This document shows positions 15,205 to 22,301 of a DNA stretch of 64,000 bases, one piece after another. The DNA is from JAAYAO01 sp051133435 (GTDB lineage Bacteria > Actinomycetota > Actinomycetes > Propionibacteriales > Propionibacteriaceae). How positions within the stretch are numbered: position 1 is the first letter of the stretch; every line of letters starts with the position of its first letter. The stretch spans positions 1 to 64,000 of the forward strand of contig NZ_JBPGNY010000004.1 of NCBI RefSeq assembly GCF_051133435.1. The letters run 5' to 3'. Below the pieces are notes generated by a model. It had not been told where the DNA came from and searched no databases. It saw only the letters and a list, made by a program, of their open reading frames with translations. The position numbers and the translations under genes were made by a program.

Positions 15205-17304
15205 TCAGCGCACCCGCACCAACTGCTCCTCGTCGGGCTCGACGGCGTTGCGGGCACGCTTCGTCATCAACCGGCCCGGCCACCAGATCCGCTCCCCCAC
15301 CAGGCTGAAGATCGCCGGAACGATCACGGTGCGCACGACCAGGGTGTCGACCAGTACGCCGATGCCGACGATCAGGCCGAGCTGACCGAGCGTCACCAGT
15401 GGCAGCACCCCCAGGGCCGCGAACACCGCCGCCAACACGATGCCCGCACTGGTGATCACGCTGCCGGTGTGCGCAACTGCTTCGACCATTCCGGCCCGGG
15501 TGCCCAGCCAGCCGGCTTCGGATCGTGCCCGGTGCACCAGGAAGATCGTGTAGTCGATGCCCAGTGCCACCAGGAAGAGGAAGGCCAGGATCGGTACCTG
15601 CAGGTCGAGGGCCTGCTGGTCGAGCAGGGTGCGGCTCAGCCAGGCTCCCGCCCCGATCGCGGCGATGGCGCTGGTGAGGTTCACCGCGAGCAGCAGCACC
15701 GGGGCCACCAGCGAACGCAGCAACAGCACCAGCACGATGAAACACACCGCGAGCACCAGGGGTGCGATCAGCCACAGGTCGTGGTCGTTGCCGGCCCGGG
15801 CGTCCAGTTCGGTGGCGACCGCGCCGCCGACCCGGGCGTCGGCACCCTCGATCGGGTGGACGGCCTCACGCAAGGTGGTGATCTGGGCCAGGGATTCATC
15901 GGTGCCCGGTGAGTATTCGCTGGTCACCATCACCTTGGTCAACGCACCATCGGCGGTGCGGCCGGCCGGGTGGGCCCGCACGACGCCCTCGATCTGGTTG
16001 GCGGTCGAGACCACCTCTTCGGCGGCATCGGAGTTGGTGATGATCCAGATCGGTTGGGCTTCACCGGGCGGGAAGTGCTGCGACAACTTCTCCAGGCCGG
16101 TGGCAGATTCCGACTGCACCCGGAACTTCTCGAGTTGGTCCAGCCCGACCGTGGTGCCCAGCAGGCCGGAGGCCATCACCGCGAGCAGGGCCAGGCCGGC
16201 GACCAGGCTCACCAGCGGACGGGCAGACACCCGCGAGGCGACCGCCCGCCAGGCACCGCCCTGTTTGCGTTCCTGACCGGGACGCGGGATGAACGGCCAG
16301 AACACCTTTCGACCACACACCGCCAGGGCCGGCGGCAGCACGAACAGCACCGCGACCAGGGCGATCAACAGACCGATCGCGGCCGGCACCCCGAGGCCAC
16401 GGGTCATCGGAATGGCCGCGAACAGCAGGGTGAACAGGGCCAGCACCACGGTGAAGTTCGAGGCCAGAATCGCCGGGACGGTCTTGCGCCAAGCAGTGCT
16501 CAGCGCCGCCCGGTCGTCATTGGTGCGCTGCAGTTCCTCCCGGTACCGCGAGATCAGCAACAGGGCGTAGTTCGTACCCGCGCCGAAGACCAGGACGCTG
16601 ACGATGCCGGCGTCGAACTCGAATCCCCACGCCGACCCGGCCGCGGCGGTGACCCGCCCCGCCAATCCGTCGGCCAGGGCCACCACGATCAGTGGAATCA
16701 GCCACAGCACCGGCGAGCGGTAGGTGATGATCAGCAAGACCGCGACGATCACGACGGTCACCAGCAGCAGAGTGAAGTCGGCGCCCTCGAAGGCGGCGGC
16801 CACATCGGCCCCGAAGGCGGGACCACCGGTTACCTGCAGCACGAGCCCATCGGGGGTGTTCGCACTCACCTCGGCGCGCAGCGCCTTGATCACCTCGGCG
16901 GTCTCGGTGTTGTCGGCACCCACGGTGATCGGCGTGACCAGTACCGCGGCCTTGCCGTCAGCACTCACCGTCGGCTCGGACGCATTCGACGCCTGCCCGT
17001 TCAGCACCGGGATCAGGTCCTTCAGCCGGGCCAGGTCGGTGTCGGACAGGGCCGCACCGTCGGCCCGCGACGCCACGACCAGCACTGCCTGCTGATCGGC
17101 ATTGGGGAACTTCGCCAAGTCCTCCTCCACCCGGGTGGCTTCGGCGTCGACCGGGGCCTGTCCGGTGCGTTGCGGCGCCGAGGCCCCGGAGAAAACACCG
17201 AACAGCGCCACCATCACCAGCAGTGCGGCGGCGAGAGCGACCCAGGCGCCCCGACGTGAGGTCAACCGGTCGGAAAACTGTCTGCGAATCCGAGTATCTG
17301 CCAT
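15205..17304 (-). CDS. MMPL/RND-family transporter
   Basis: A 699-residue protein with two repeats, each a TM helix, an extracytoplasmic loop and five more helices. The first loop holds FPNADQQAVLVVASRADG and the second LSQHFPPGEAQPIWIITNSD, the usual pattern of actinobacterial MMPL pumps. Conserved Asp/Tyr-rich segments (FGAGTNYALLLISRYREEL and LGIDYTIFLVHRARSE) mark the proton-relay helices of each half. ATG 17304 is preferred over a longer form starting at 17370. The substrate (lipid, siderophore or drug) is unknown. Confidence 0.85.
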   Translation of the reverse strand: MADTRIRRQFSDRLTSRRGAWVALAAALLVMVALFGVFSGASAPQRTGQAPVDAEATRVEEDLAKFPNADQQAVLVVASRADGAALSDTDLARLKDLIPVLNGQASNASEPTVSADGKAAVLVTPITVGADNTETAEVIKALRAEVSANTPDGLVLQVTGGPAFGADVAAAFEGADFTLLLVTVVIVAVLLIITYRSPVLWLIPLIVVALADGLAGRVTAAAGSAWGFEFDAGIVSVLVFGAGTNYALLLISRYREELQRTNDDRAALSTAWRKTVPAILASNFTVVLALFTLLFAAIPMTRGLGVPAAIGLLIALVAVLFVLPPALAVCGRKVFWPFIPRPGQERKQGGAWRAVASRVSARPLVSLVAGLALLAVMASGLLGTTVGLDQLEKFRVQSESATGLEKLSQHFPPGEAQPIWIITNSDAAEEVVSTANQIEGVVRAHPAGRTADGALTKVMVTSEYSPGTDESLAQITTLREAVHPIEGADARVGGAVATELDARAGNDHDLWLIAPLVLAVCFIVLVLLLRSLVAPVLLLAVNLTSAIAAIGAGAWLSRTLLDQQALDLQVPILAFLFLVALGIDYTIFLVHRARSEAGWLGTRAGMVEAVAHTGSVITSAGIVLAAVFAALGVLPLVTLGQLGLIVGIGVLVDTLVVRTVIVPAIFSLVGERIWWPGRLMTKRARNAVEPDEEQLVRVR

Positions 17305-17441
17305 GCCATCAACCCCACCAAGCATCCGCGCGCGTGACATCACGGCAGAGGCTGAAATACGAATCGGCAAAAAGGATGATGCCCATCGGTCGTTCGACGC
17401 ACCGTCGTGGACGCTCTGCTACGCTCGCCGGGATAACCAAT

Positions 17442-17530
17442 CCGCTGGGGGGGCCCGAAGGGCTGAGATTCGCCGACCAAGGCGAACCACTCCAGAACCT
17501 GATCTCGGTAATACGAGCGGAGGGAAGCGG
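17442..17530 (+). promoter_or_regulatory. TPP riboswitch (THI element)
   Basis: Conserved blocks are in order: CTGAGA at 17463-17468, GAACCTGATC at 17495-17504, and GGTAATAC then GCGGAGGGA near 17507-17525. P1 can form between CCGCT (17442-17446) and AGCGG (17526-17530). The only good Shine-Dalgarno, GGAGGG at 17519-17524, lies in the aptamer's own 3' strand, 11 nt from ATG 17536. TPP binding should therefore hide the ribosome-binding site directly, with no separate expression platform. Confidence 0.93.
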
Positions 17531-17535
17531 TCACT

Positions 17536-17832
17536 ATGTTGATCCATGTTCATGTCGGCCCATCACCGCTGGGTGATGAACGAGGCACCTACGCCCACGT
17601 CGAAGCGGCGATCCGGGTGATCGAGGCCAGCGGCCTCGAATACCAGGTCGAGGCCCTCGGCACCACCATCCAGGGCCCGGCCGAGAAGTGCTGGCCCCTA
17701 CTGCAGGAACTGCACGAGGCCTGCCTCGAATCCGGGGCGAAGACGGTGATGACCCACGTGCGCATCCTGCAGTCCCACGACGACACGATCGAGGCGTCGA
17801 TGGGCGAGATCGCCGCGCGCATCACCCACTGA
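17536..17832 (+). CDS. thiamine-binding MTH1187/YkoF-like protein
   Basis: A 98-residue ferredoxin-fold protein of the MTH1187 (DUF77) family: LIHVHVGPSPLGDERGTYAHVEAAIRVIE, then LEYQVEALGTTIQGP and VMTHVRILQSHDD. Larger YkoF proteins with two such domains bind thiamine. This single-domain form is first in a riboswitch-controlled operon with a thiamine-precursor ABC transporter, so it probably buffers or senses thiamine or HMP in the cytoplasm. The start is set by the riboswitch-borne Shine-Dalgarno. Confidence 0.85.
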   Translation: MLIHVHVGPSPLGDERGTYAHVEAAIRVIEASGLEYQVEALGTTIQGPAEKCWPLLQELHEACLESGAKTVMTHVRILQSHDDTIEASMGEIAARITH

Positions 17833-17837
17833 TTCGC

Positions 17838-18611
17838 GTGCGGGTGCTGCTGCGCCAGATTCTGCCCGCGCTGATCGCCGTCCTCGGCGTGATCGTGGTG
17901 TGGAGTCTGGTGGTGCGCCTGCCCGGCGTGCCGGCCTATGTGCTCCCCGCCCCCGAACAGGTATGGCGGGTGGGCTGGGACGACCGTGCCCTGATCGGTC
18001 ACCATCTGGTGTCCACCTTGAAGATCGCGGTCAGCGGGTTCGCCCTGGGAGCCACCCTGGGCGTGCTGGTCGCGATCGGCCTGACCCTGTCGAACACCCT
18101 CCGCCGGGCGTCCGAACCACTGCTGATCGCCAGTCAGGCGATTCCCCCGGTGATCTTCGCCCCGATTCTGATCGCGGCGATGGGTTTCGGTGCCTGGCCG
18201 AAGATCCTGGTGGTCACCCTCGGCGCCTTCTTTCCGGTGGCAATCAGTGCCGCAGTGGCGATGCGCGAGGCCAACGGCATCCTGGTCGACCTGCTCACCT
18301 CGATGGGCGCAGGACGACTGACCGTGCTGCGCCGGGTGCGGCTGCCCGGTGCGGTGCCCGGCATCGTCGCCGGGGCGAAGATCGCGGCCAGCTACGTGGT
18401 GTTCAGCGCGATCATCGCCGAGTGGATGGGCTCCTCCGAAGGCCTGGGGGTGTACCTGCAGCGATCCCAGGCGAGCTACCGGATGGACCAACTCTTCGCC
18501 GCGGTCGGTGTGATCGCGGTACTGGGCGTGCTGCTGTTCTGGACCTCGGCCCTGATCGGGGACCTCGTCCTGGCCCGCAGCAGAGCCCGAACCACCCCGA
18601 AACCCATCTGA
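17838..18611 (+). CDS. thiX: ABC transporter permease, thiamine precursor (HMP) uptake
   Basis: A permease of about 257 residues with six helices and the BPD_transp_1 EAA-like loop (LVDLLTSMGAGRLTVLRRVRLPGAVPGIVAGAKIA). It resembles NMT1/SsuC-type permeases. GTG 17838 is the first canonical start, but a CTG at 17829 overlaps the preceding stop as CTGA, mimicking the ATGA/GTGA overlaps used throughout the window, and could be the real start. It works with the ligand-binding protein and ATPase encoded next, bringing in the pyrimidine precursor HMP or a thiamine breakdown product. Confidence 0.85.
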   Translation: MRVLLRQILPALIAVLGVIVVWSLVVRLPGVPAYVLPAPEQVWRVGWDDRALIGHHLVSTLKIAVSGFALGATLGVLVAIGLTLSNTLRRASEPLLIASQAIPPVIFAPILIAAMGFGAWPKILVVTLGAFFPVAISAAVAMREANGILVDLLTSMGAGRLTVLRRVRLPGAVPGIVAGAKIAASYVVFSAIIAEWMGSSEGLGVYLQRSQASYRMDQLFAAVGVIAVLGVLLFWTSALIGDLVLARSRARTTPKPI

Positions 18612-18636
18612 CAACCCAACGAACGAAGGAAACTCC

Positions 18637-19665
18637 GTGACCATTCGACGAACTGTCCGCGCCGGGCTGGCGCTGCTGGCCGCAGGTGCTCTGCTGGCGG
18701 GCTGCGCCGGCGGGGGTGAGACCCCCGAATCGGGCAAGGACGGTGAGAGGCGTCAGGTCACCCTGATGCTGAACTGGACACCGAATGCCCACCACGCCGG
18801 CATTTACTACGCCAAGGAGCACGGCTTCTACGAAGAGGCCGGCATCGACCTGAAGATCATCGAGCCGGGCTCCGACGTCGGCGCCGACGTGGCCGTGGCC
18901 CAAGGGAAGGTGGAGTTCGGCATCTCGCAGGCCGAGTCGGTGCTGCCGGCCCGTGCCGAGGGGATGGACGTCCAAGCGATCGGCACTCTGCTGCCGGTCA
19001 ATGACTCGGTGCTGATGGGGCTGTCCCCCTCCGGGCTGTCCGAGCAGCCGGGTTCCCTGGCCGGAAAGCAGTACGGCGGGTACGGCGGCGCGCTGGAGAC
19101 CGAGATCATCTCCGAACTGGTGCGCTGCGGCGGCGGTGACCCGGCCTCGGTCAAGTTCATCGACATCGGCAATGTCGACTATCTGGCCGGCCTGGAACAG
19201 AAGCGTTTCGACGTGGTGTGGGTTTTCGGCGGCTGGGACGCGCTGCGCGCCAAGAACGAACGCGAGGACGTGGTGACGATCAAGATGGCCGACCACCTCG
19301 ACTGCATCCCGAACTGGTACACCCCGGTGATCATCGGCAACGGTGCGGCGATGGAAAAGGACCCGACCCTGGCCCGCGACTTCCTGGGCGCCACCAGCAA
19401 GGGCTACGACAAGGTGATCGAGGATCCCGCGGCCGGTGCCGAGGCATTGCTGAAGGGTGCGCCCGAGTTGGACGCCGATCTGGTGAAGGCAGCCGTCGAC
19501 TACTACGCCCCGCTGTTCACCACCGACGGCAAGCCCGGACACTTCGGGGTGATGGATGAGAAGGTGTGGACCGAGTTCACCGCCTTCCTGGTCAAGGCCA
19601 AGATGCTCAAGGACGCCTCGGCGGCCGACGGCGCCTGGACCAACGAATACCTGCCGAAGAACTGA
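18637..19665 (+). CDS. thiY: NMT1/THI5-like substrate-binding lipoprotein (HMP uptake)
   Basis: A 342-residue lipoprotein. The signal peptide ends in the lipobox LLAGC, giving lipidated Cys23. The mature domain is NMT1/THI5-like: VTLMLNWTPNAHHAGIYYAKEHGFYEEAGIDL and GKVEFGISQAESVLPARAEG. Family members bind HMP or related pyrimidines, and the TPP riboswitch upstream agrees. The GTG start at 18637 has AGGAA ahead of it. It is the third gene of the operon and is anchored outside the membrane. Confidence 0.9.
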   Translation: MTIRRTVRAGLALLAAGALLAGCAGGGETPESGKDGERRQVTLMLNWTPNAHHAGIYYAKEHGFYEEAGIDLKIIEPGSDVGADVAVAQGKVEFGISQAESVLPARAEGMDVQAIGTLLPVNDSVLMGLSPSGLSEQPGSLAGKQYGGYGGALETEIISELVRCGGGDPASVKFIDIGNVDYLAGLEQKRFDVVWVFGGWDALRAKNEREDVVTIKMADHLDCIPNWYTPVIIGNGAAMEKDPTLARDFLGATSKGYDKVIEDPAAGAEALLKGAPELDADLVKAAVDYYAPLFTTDGKPGHFGVMDEKVWTEFTAFLVKAKMLKDASAADGAWTNEYLPKN

Positions 19666-19666
19666 G

Positions 19667-20455
19667 ATGACAGCCGACGAAGCCGGGTTGGTGATCGAAC
19701 AGATCACCCACCGGTTTCCGCTGCCCGGATCCAGCCGGTTCGGGCGGCGCCGGTACCGCACCGTGCTGGACGAGGTCAGCCTGTCGGTACCGGTCGGTTC
19801 GCTGACCGCGATCGTCGGCCCGAGTGGCTGCGGGAAGTCGACCCTGTTGCGGATTCTGGCCGGGCTGCTGGTACCCGATTCCGGACGGGCGAGTGTGGCC
19901 GGCCGGCCGCTGATCGGCCGTCCGGGCCAGGTGGCCTACCACCCACAACAGGACGCGCTGCTGCCCTGGCTCACCGCGCTGGACAACGCCACCCTGGGAG
20001 CCGAGATCGCCGGTCAACCCCGGGCAGCGGCCCGACGCCGGGCCCGCGACCTGCTCGACCGGTTCGGTCTGGCCGGTACCGAGAAGGCCTGGCCGGACGA
20101 ACTGTCCGGTGGCATGCGGCAACGGGTGTCGTTGCTGCGCAGTTCGTTGATGCCCCAACCCGCCCTGTTGTTGGACGAGCCCTTCGGTGCCCTGGATGCT
20201 CTGACCCGGCGGCAATTGCAGTTCTGGTTGCTGGAGATCACCGCGGCCGAACGACGGCCCACCCTGCTGGTCACCCACGACATCGAGGAAGCTCTGTTGC
20301 TGGCCGACGAAGTGGTCGTGCTCAGCCCGGCACCGGCGGGGATCGTGCACGTCGAACATCGCCCCGAGGTGGCCCTCCGGCGCCGGGAACGCGAGGAGGG
20401 CACCGACCATGCGGCTGCCCAACGCGTGCTGGCGGCCTTGGGGAACGAGGGTTGA
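19667..20455 (+). CDS. thiZ: ABC transporter ATPase, thiamine precursor uptake
   Basis: A 262-residue ATPase: Walker A GPSGCGKSTLLRILAG, Q-loop YHPQQDALLPWLTALDNA, signature ELSGGMRQRVSLLRSSL, Walker B PALLLDEPFGALDALTR, H-loop LVTHDIEEALLLADEV. This is the nitrate/taurine/HMP-type importer class. ATG 19667 follows the binding-protein stop by one base (TGAGATG), and the many upstream in-frame codons are not needed. It energises the permease and completes the four-gene TPP-regulated operon. Confidence 0.92.
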   Translation: MTADEAGLVIEQITHRFPLPGSSRFGRRRYRTVLDEVSLSVPVGSLTAIVGPSGCGKSTLLRILAGLLVPDSGRASVAGRPLIGRPGQVAYHPQQDALLPWLTALDNATLGAEIAGQPRAAARRRARDLLDRFGLAGTEKAWPDELSGGMRQRVSLLRSSLMPQPALLLDEPFGALDALTRRQLQFWLLEITAAERRPTLLVTHDIEEALLLADEVVVLSPAPAGIVHVEHRPEVALRRREREEGTDHAAAQRVLAALGNEG

Positions 20456-20470
20456 AACTCCGCACCTGCC

Positions 20471-20488
20471 GTATACCGTAAGGGGCAT
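20471..20488. promoter_or_regulatory. possible CsoR/CstR-like operator upstream of Cys membrane protein
   Basis: GTATACCGTAAGGGGCAT resembles a G-tract/AT-flanked CsoR-family site (ATACC facing GGGGCAT, one mismatch from GGGGTAT). It overlaps a plausible promoter (-35 TTGAAA, 16 nt, -10 TACCGT). This is weak evidence, because no CsoR-family gene is present in the window. Confidence 0.25.
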
Positions 20489-20523
20489 CCACTCCCGGAC
20501 GGTCGAACAGGAAGGCTTCACAG

Positions 20524-21054
20524 ATGGCACGCACCACCGCCTCGCGGCTCGGGGAGACCCTGCGCCTGGCCGGCAGCGCGCTGCGCGGTTGGACCCTGCG
20601 ACAAGCCGGTGTTGCCCTGGTCGGTGCGGTGGTTGTGGGCGTGATCATCGGTGTCGCCACGGTGCTGATCCCGAACCCGATCTTCGCCCGCGATATTCCC
20701 CCGGTGTGGTGGAACTACCCGGTTTGGCTGCTCACCTCGGCCCTGTCGGGGGTGCTGATCGCCACCTATGTGCGTGCCGATACCGAGAAACCGGCCGAAC
20801 CGGAACCCGAATCGAGCGAGGAGCGGCGCTCGAGCAAGCTCGGTATGGCCGGTGGCATTCTCGCCTGGTTCGCGGTCGGTTGCCCGGTGTGCAACAAGCT
20901 GGCTCTGCTCGCCCTGGGGTATTCGGGAGCGATCACCTGGTTCTCCCCCGTCCAGCCCTTCCTGGCGCTGATCGCATTGGTGCTCACCGGTGTCGCAGTG
21001 GTGTGGCGGCTGCGGGGGCAGGTGGCCTGCCCGATGCCGGCGGTCGCCCGATGA
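20524..21054 (+). CDS. membrane protein with GCPVCNK motif, function unknown
   Basis: A 176-residue protein with about four membrane helices: QAGVALVGAVVVGVIIGVATVL, YPVWLLTSALSGVLIATYV, GGILAWFAVGCPVCNK and PFLALIALVLTGVAVVW. An acidic linker (EKPAEPEPESSEERR) lies in the middle, and a further Cys (QVACP) is near the end. The CPVC pair sits at a helix end, suggesting redox or metal chemistry at the membrane. The start of the DUF2892-like gene overlaps its stop (ATGA). I do not know an assigned function. Confidence 0.7.
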   Translation: MARTTASRLGETLRLAGSALRGWTLRQAGVALVGAVVVGVIIGVATVLIPNPIFARDIPPVWWNYPVWLLTSALSGVLIATYVRADTEKPAEPEPESSEERRSSKLGMAGGILAWFAVGCPVCNKLALLALGYSGAITWFSPVQPFLALIALVLTGVAVVWRLRGQVACPMPAVAR

Positions 21055-21260
21055 GTCGCTGGCGATTGACCCGTTCGTCCTGCCGGCCCCAGGCGGGGGT
21101 GCGGGCGGTGCAGTTGCTGGTGGCGGTGGTGATCGCCGCTTTCGCGGTGACGATGGTGCCGTCCAGCCCGGTGCTGGCCGCGGTGGCCGGCCTGGGTGCG
21201 GTGTGGGTGCTGTTCGGCGCGATCACCGGGCGTTGCCCGGGGTTGACCCGCGAGTCCTGA
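21051..21260 (+). CDS. small membrane protein, DUF2892/YgaP-TM-like
   Basis: A 69-residue protein with two hydrophobic segments (VQLLVAVVIAAFAVTMV and LAAVAGLGAVWVLFGAI), ending in TGRCPGLT. The helix-helix plus terminal G-x-CP arrangement resembles the DUF2892 domain of YgaP, a membrane-bound rhodanese, but no rhodanese domain is present. It is coupled by ATGA to the GCPVCNK protein and may form a complex with it. A sulfur-related role is conjecture. Confidence 0.6.
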   Translation: MSRWRLTRSSCRPQAGVRAVQLLVAVVIAAFAVTMVPSSPVLAAVAGLGAVWVLFGAITGRCPGLTRES

Positions 21261-21329
21261 CTCCCCGGCACTTCCGCCGACCGGGATCGTCGCGCGGTTG
21301 CGAACACATCCTCGGGTAGGAACGAGCCC

Positions 21330-22217
21330 ATGAAGTTCAGCACCAGCGTGGCCATGGTCGACCCGTCCTATTACGTCCCCCTGGCACGGGCCGCCGAAGA
21401 GGCCGGCTTCGACGTCGTGCTGCTCGCCGACAGCATCGGCTACCCACGTGAATCGGACACGTCCTACCCGTACAATCCCGACGGCACCCGGGAGTTCCTG
21501 GAGAACAAGCCCTTCCTCGAACCGGTGGTGGCGATGTCGGCGATGGCTGCGGCCACGTCCACGATCAGCTTCTGCCCGTATGTGTTGAAGCTGCCGATCC
21601 GGCACCCGGTGATCTTCGCCAAGCAAATCACCTCGCTGGCGGTGCTCAGCAACAACCGGGTACAGCTCGGCATCGGTACCAGCCCCTGGCCGGACGACTA
21701 CGACTTGGTCGAACTGCCCTGGGAGGCCCGCGGCAAACGCTTCAACGAGTGCGTGAAGATCATTCAGGGCCTGACCGGCGGCGACTACTTCGAGTTCCAC
21801 GGCGAGTTCTACGACTTCGACGCGGTCAAGATGAACCCGGTACCCACCGAGCCGATCCCGATGCTGATCGGCGGAAACTCCGAGGTGCTGATCAAGCGCG
21901 CCGCGCGGATCGGCGACGGCTGGTTGCCGACCGGCTTGGGCCCGGACGAGATGCGCACCCGGATCGACCAGATCCACCAGTTGCGCGCCGAGTTCGGACG
22001 CGAGCACCTGCCGTTCACCATCCAGGGCCCCGGCGTGCGCACCGTCGACGACGTCCACGCCGCAGCCGAACTCGGCGCCACCCAGGTGATGGGCGGCTTC
22101 GGCCGCTTCAACCCCTACGGCACGGCCCAGGACACCGAACCACTGGCCGACAAGATCGACCGACTCAAGCGCTTCGGTGATGAGGTGATCGGCCCCTACC
22201 GGGCCGCCACCGGCTGA
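21330..22217 (+). CDS. LLM-class flavin/F420-dependent oxidoreductase
   Basis: A 295-residue TIM-barrel protein of the luciferase-like monooxygenase superfamily: the N-terminal strand MKFSTSVAMVDPSYYVPLARAAEEAGFD, LLADSIGYPRES, a central LSNNRVQLGIGTSPWPDDY, GKRFNECVKIIQGL, and the late IPMLIGGNSEVLIKRAARIGDGWLPTG. These match actinobacterial F420-type members, but FMN use cannot be excluded. It is a single gene between the Cys membrane pair and the mrp operon. The substrate is unknown. Confidence 0.85.
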   Translation: MKFSTSVAMVDPSYYVPLARAAEEAGFDVVLLADSIGYPRESDTSYPYNPDGTREFLENKPFLEPVVAMSAMAAATSTISFCPYVLKLPIRHPVIFAKQITSLAVLSNNRVQLGIGTSPWPDDYDLVELPWEARGKRFNECVKIIQGLTGGDYFEFHGEFYDFDAVKMNPVPTEPIPMLIGGNSEVLIKRAARIGDGWLPTGLGPDEMRTRIDQIHQLRAEFGREHLPFTIQGPGVRTVDDVHAAAELGATQVMGGFGRFNPYGTAQDTEPLADKIDRLKRFGDEVIGPYRAATG

Positions 22218-22301
22218 CCACGCCGGTTTGCGGCGGCGGGACGGGGATGATTGTGTTCTCCATGCCGGTCACGCCCAGCCACCCAGCCAGGAGACCCGTC
22301 C

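Noticed and set aside
22209..22227. Hairpin ACCGGC/GCCGGT followed by TT at the end of the LLM oxidoreductase gene
   Set aside because: Only a 6-bp stem overlapping the stop codon and a very short T run, so not convincing as a terminator.
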